A stretch of DNA of 8,921 bases from Blastocatellia bacterium (GTDB taxonomy: Bacteria; Acidobacteriota; Blastocatellia; Pyrinomonadales; Pyrinomonadaceae), in assembly GCA_003175865.1 (NCBI GenBank), contig PSRF01000001.1:1-8921 (forward strand), read 5' to 3'. The position numbers and the translations under genes are program-made. Shown here one piece after another: positions 7,701 through 8,921 of this stretch (position 1 is its first letter; each line of letters begins with the position of its first letter). The notes below the pieces were generated by a model. It saw nothing but the letters and a program-made list of their open reading frames with translations. It did no database searches and had not been told where the DNA came from.

Positions 7701-8507
7701 ATTGTTGAAAAAGTCGTTCGCTGTCGTGCTCGTGTTCCTGTTTGCCAAGAACAAAGCACCATGCCAATCATTGCTACCGCTTTTGCTGACCAACGAAATC
7801 TGAGCACCTGAGGAGCGGCCGGAGGTTGCATTTGCATTGACTGTGGTTACCCTGAACTCATCGATTGCTTCAGCATTCAAGCGAAGTACCGGAGCACCGA
7901 CGGAGTTAGTTTGGGCTTCATTAATATCGACACCATCAAGAGTGATGTTCGACTGATCACTGCGTGCACCTGCGACGTAGCCTTCTCTCGTCACGGCTGG
8001 TTGCAAAGTTACCAAGGCCAGCGGGCTACGAGCTTCGAGTGGAAGTTGTGTAATCTGTTGATTGACAAAATTATTTCCGAGTGTGCCATCTTCTTTGTTA
8101 ATAAGGACCTCTGCCCCACCGGATGATACCGTCACCGCCTCTGAGACATTACCGATTTCCATTGGAACTGAAACCGTCGTGGGTTTTGCGACTTGAGCGT
8201 TAACTTCGGTGACGACCGCCTTTTTGAAGCCCTTGGCCTCAACTTCAATCTGATACTGGCCGGGCGGAATCAGAGTAAAGGCGAAGTTGCCACCATCCGT
8301 CGTTGTCTGCGAACGAGTAAAATTCCTTTGAGCGTTCGTAAGAGTGACAGTTGCCCCGGCAATAACGTTGCCCTGCGGATCGACAACATTGCCGTTCACC
8401 GATGACGTGCTGCTCTGTCCCATGCTGGTAACAGCGCACATCAGAAGCACAGTTACAACGACCCAAACAGCAGTAATGCTGTTTGCTCGAAAGCTCTTAT
8501 TTTGCAT
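4734..8507 (-). CDS. TonB-dependent receptor, Oar-like, with carboxypeptidase-regulatory-like domain
   Basis: A 1257-residue outer-membrane beta-barrel, in the usual 1000-1250 range of Oar-like receptors. Residues 1-31 are a signal peptide (hydrophobic ITAVWVVVTVLLMCAV, ending SMGQ). Residues about 36-116 form the regulatory-like beta-sandwich (VNGNVVDPQGNVIAGATVTL, then GNFAFTLIPPGQYQIEVEAKGF). The stretch EAVTVSSGG at 123-131 could serve as the TonB box. The plug follows at about 140-245 (NITLDGVDINEAQ, IDEFRV, SGAQISLVSKSG). The barrel opens with the family signature GGPIIKDKVFFFYSYEGR (288-305) and ends with LQIRVEAFNITNTQRLG and QFGFRYEF, whose terminal Phe is the normal barrel-assembly signal. 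ATG 8507 has GGAGGA four bases upstream; the ATG at 8540 has none. The ligand is not predictable from sequence; the family takes up sugars, peptides, metal complexes or acts in surface adhesion and motility. No TonB/ExbBD genes are nearby. Confidence 0.93.
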   Translation of the reverse strand: MQNKSFRANSITAVWVVVTVLLMCAVTSMGQSSTSSVNGNVVDPQGNVIAGATVTLTNAQRNFTRSQTTTDGGNFAFTLIPPGQYQIEVEAKGFKKAVVTEVNAQVAKPTTVSVPMEIGNVSEAVTVSSGGAEVLINKEDGTLGNNFVNQQITQLPLEARSPLALVTLQPAVTREGYVAGARSDQSNITLDGVDINEAQTNSVGAPVLRLNAEAIDEFRVTTVNANATSGRSSGAQISLVSKSGSNDWHGALFLANRNTSTTANDFFNNRAGVARPKLIRNTYGGAVGGPIIKDKVFFFYSYEGRHDVSQTGVTRIVPLASLGRGELRYVNPAGTITTLTTAQLNTVFPAAQMNPIAIAALRDAAAKYPANDFTVGDSSASRLLNTAGFRFNAPTPVKLNSHSGRFDWNINSKQILFLRANVIYDLTGGVPQFPDTPAPNLWSHPWGFVAGHTWTINPRWVNNFRYGETREAFSQQGDSAANAISFRFVFSPLAFSRTLNRITPVRNITDDVSWTKGNHSIQFGTNIRLISNQRTTFSNAYDNAITNPSFYLGGGSSISNIVNAYSPIGAGFASAVQNATTALIGRFSQYSALFTFNNDGSLLQSGSPAIRDFKTREYDAYGQDQWKITPNMTITYGLRYSISEPIWEANGFETTTSIPLTTYFERRLAGAKAGTPYNELISIQLSGKKNGKPPLYNWDKNNFQPRFAIAWSPRAKGFVGKIFGANHESVFRGGFGITNDYYGQQLAVSFDLNNALGFSSSQNINANTYSVTGTSRPLAPLFTGYGASVRALPGISPPGNLTFPQTAKLSSARPIQSSLDSALVAPINYSWNFTYERELPKGLVLQLSYIGRSAQHLIASRDVMALNDLVDPKSGVDWYAAAGVLEDYRRRGTPISQIPQLPYFANLFPSNLAQLMNDNYWGFDAIDTSLNQTQAVYANADADFYGNDWTDIQDVIDSAVNGGHSTLKNLFFQPQYGALSAFSSIARSNYNAATVTVRERLGTSLTMDFNYTLSHSLDDASGLATSGAYGGAFILNPILQRSSYANSDFDIRHIINMNSVWQLPFGHGHKFLSNGNKFVEGALGGWQLSGIFRWNSGLPVGFYGDSGVFDDTRWATNWNVQSNVTRTQPLEPCPTRGGTIAPKLFGCNTLDAYRSFRNAKPGEAGDRNVFRVPGYIDLDMGLGKSFTMPWSEKHKLQIRVEAFNITNTQRLGQYDTSRTGFGVVLDPQSATPPTNWSNFTAIQGTPRVMQFGFRYEF

Positions 8508-8801
8508 GTGGTCCTCCAATGAAGTGTTCTGCAAAGTCATTGCAGTGGAAAGCTTCGTACCTGGGAATTAGAGCTACGCAATAGAATTGCACAGACCGTG
8601 GTTCCGCATCAGGTTCCAGTTCCATTCCGGAGATTCAGTTGTCAGTAATCTGAGCGCAGAGGTAAAACTTAAGACCAGACTTGTCGGTTCGCCATTAATG
8701 CTTGCAGATACTATTCCGAAGAGAAGGTAGACACCGAGATCAGCCAAACTCTGCCGTTTTCTTTCAAAATACGAACGAGGCGTAACCAATAAGGATGGCA
8801 A
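8508..8801 (-). other. Receptor 5' leader, no gene seen
   Basis: About 290 bp separate the candidate promoter from the receptor start. A 75-codon frame (8574-8801) begins with TTG inside the promoter region, has no ribosome binding site and resembles no family I know, so I do not call it. A tandem hexamer GTTCCA-GTTCCA occurs at 8613-8624. I see no recognisable riboswitch core; in particular there is no convincing cobalamin box. Confidence 0.4.
8512..8517 (-). promoter_or_regulatory. Strong ribosome binding site of the receptor
   Basis: GGAGGA stands four bases before ATG 8507 on the minus strand. It decides the receptor start in favour of 8507 rather than the ATG at 8540, and suggests efficient translation despite the protein's size. 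Confidence 0.75.
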
Positions 8802-8829
8802 AGTATATCCAAAAATTTAATTTCGTCTA
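8802..8829 (-). promoter_or_regulatory. Sigma70-like promoter candidate for the receptor operon
   Basis: On the minus strand TATACT (8802-8807) matches five of six positions of the -10 consensus. TAGACG (8824-8829), 16 bp upstream, matches four of six of TTGACA, and the spacer is A/T-rich. It lies downstream of the terminator at the right edge, as expected for a receptor unit with its own promoter. The implied leader is close to 290 nt. Confidence 0.4.
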
Positions 8830-8842
8830 TAGAATTTCGGAC

Positions 8843-8858
8843 GGGACCATGTAGTCCC
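8843..8858. promoter_or_regulatory. Short dyad just upstream of the receptor promoter
   Basis: GGGAC (8843-8847) and GTCCC (8854-8858) flank a 6-nt loop, 14 bp upstream of the -35 candidate, where an activator or repressor might bind. Read on the minus strand it is followed by GAAATTCTATAG. That order (small hairpin, then GAA...TATAG) recalls the outer end of the repeat element at 2427-2598, so it may instead be a decayed half-copy. Confidence 0.25.
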
Positions 8859-8887
8859 ATTACTCAGCTCAAACAAAGGCTACGAAG

Positions 8888-8919
8888 AAAAAAGCGAGCC
8901 GAGGATGACCCCGACTCGC
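8888..8919 (-). terminator. Intrinsic terminator of a gene beyond the right edge
   Basis: Read on the minus strand, GCGAGTCGGGG pairs with CCTCGGCTCGC (11 bp, two G-T wobbles) around a TCAT loop and runs straight into TTTTTTCTTC (U-tract at 8888-8893). This is a textbook rho-independent terminator. The gene it serves lies outside the window to the right, and it insulates the receptor operon from that transcript. Confidence 0.82.
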
Positions 8920-8921
8920 CT

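Noticed and set aside
8508..8540. Receptor start at ATG 8540
   Set aside because: No ribosome binding site precedes it, while ATG 8507 has GGAGGA four bases upstream.
8574..8801. 75-codon minus-strand frame in the receptor leader
   Set aside because: It starts with TTG next to the candidate -10 box, lacks a ribosome binding site and looks like no known family.
1..8921. CRISPR array, tRNA genes, insertion sequence or phage genes
   Set aside because: I saw no regularly spaced direct repeats, no cloverleaf with a CCA-type end, and no transposase or integrase motifs.

Overview
The window looks like chromosome from an Acidobacteriota-type soil bacterium. The main evidence is a very large outer-membrane receptor of the Oar-like kind, with an N-terminal carboxypeptidase-regulatory-like domain, followed by secreted TPR proteins. 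Base composition is moderate, near half G+C by eye. The phylum is an inference from gene style; no rRNA or tRNA gene is present to confirm it.

Layout, left to right. Positions 1-341 hold no gene I can name. They carry a good sigma70-like promoter and three short dyads, and open frames run off the left edge on both strands. A small stand-alone receiver-domain response regulator (342-725, +) converges on a secreted D-aminoacylase-like amidohydrolase (761-2311, -), with one strong palindrome in the 35-bp gap between them. A 354-bp intergenic stretch (2312-2665) contains a 172-bp symmetric inverted-repeat element. Two tandem paralogues follow on the minus strand (2666-3664 and 3685-4656); each has a signal peptide, a short beta-sandwich-like domain and several TPRs. 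Next is the receptor (4734-8507, -). The right end (8508-8921) holds its leader, a plausible promoter and an intrinsic terminator belonging to a minus-strand gene outside the window.

Transcription of the minus-strand set probably runs receptor -> TPR protein -> TPR protein, possibly reading on into the amidohydrolase. A hairpin between receptor and TPR genes could lower expression of the distal pair. The natural reading is an outer-membrane uptake or surface system: a TonB-dependent receptor with two exported TPR partners, perhaps linked to breakdown of N-acylated D-amino-acid compounds by the amidohydrolase. The substrate and the functional link are inference only.

The window is fairly ordinary. 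The points most worth a second look are the symmetric repeat element, the duplicated TPR partners of the receptor, and the altered metal-ligand position in the amidohydrolase.
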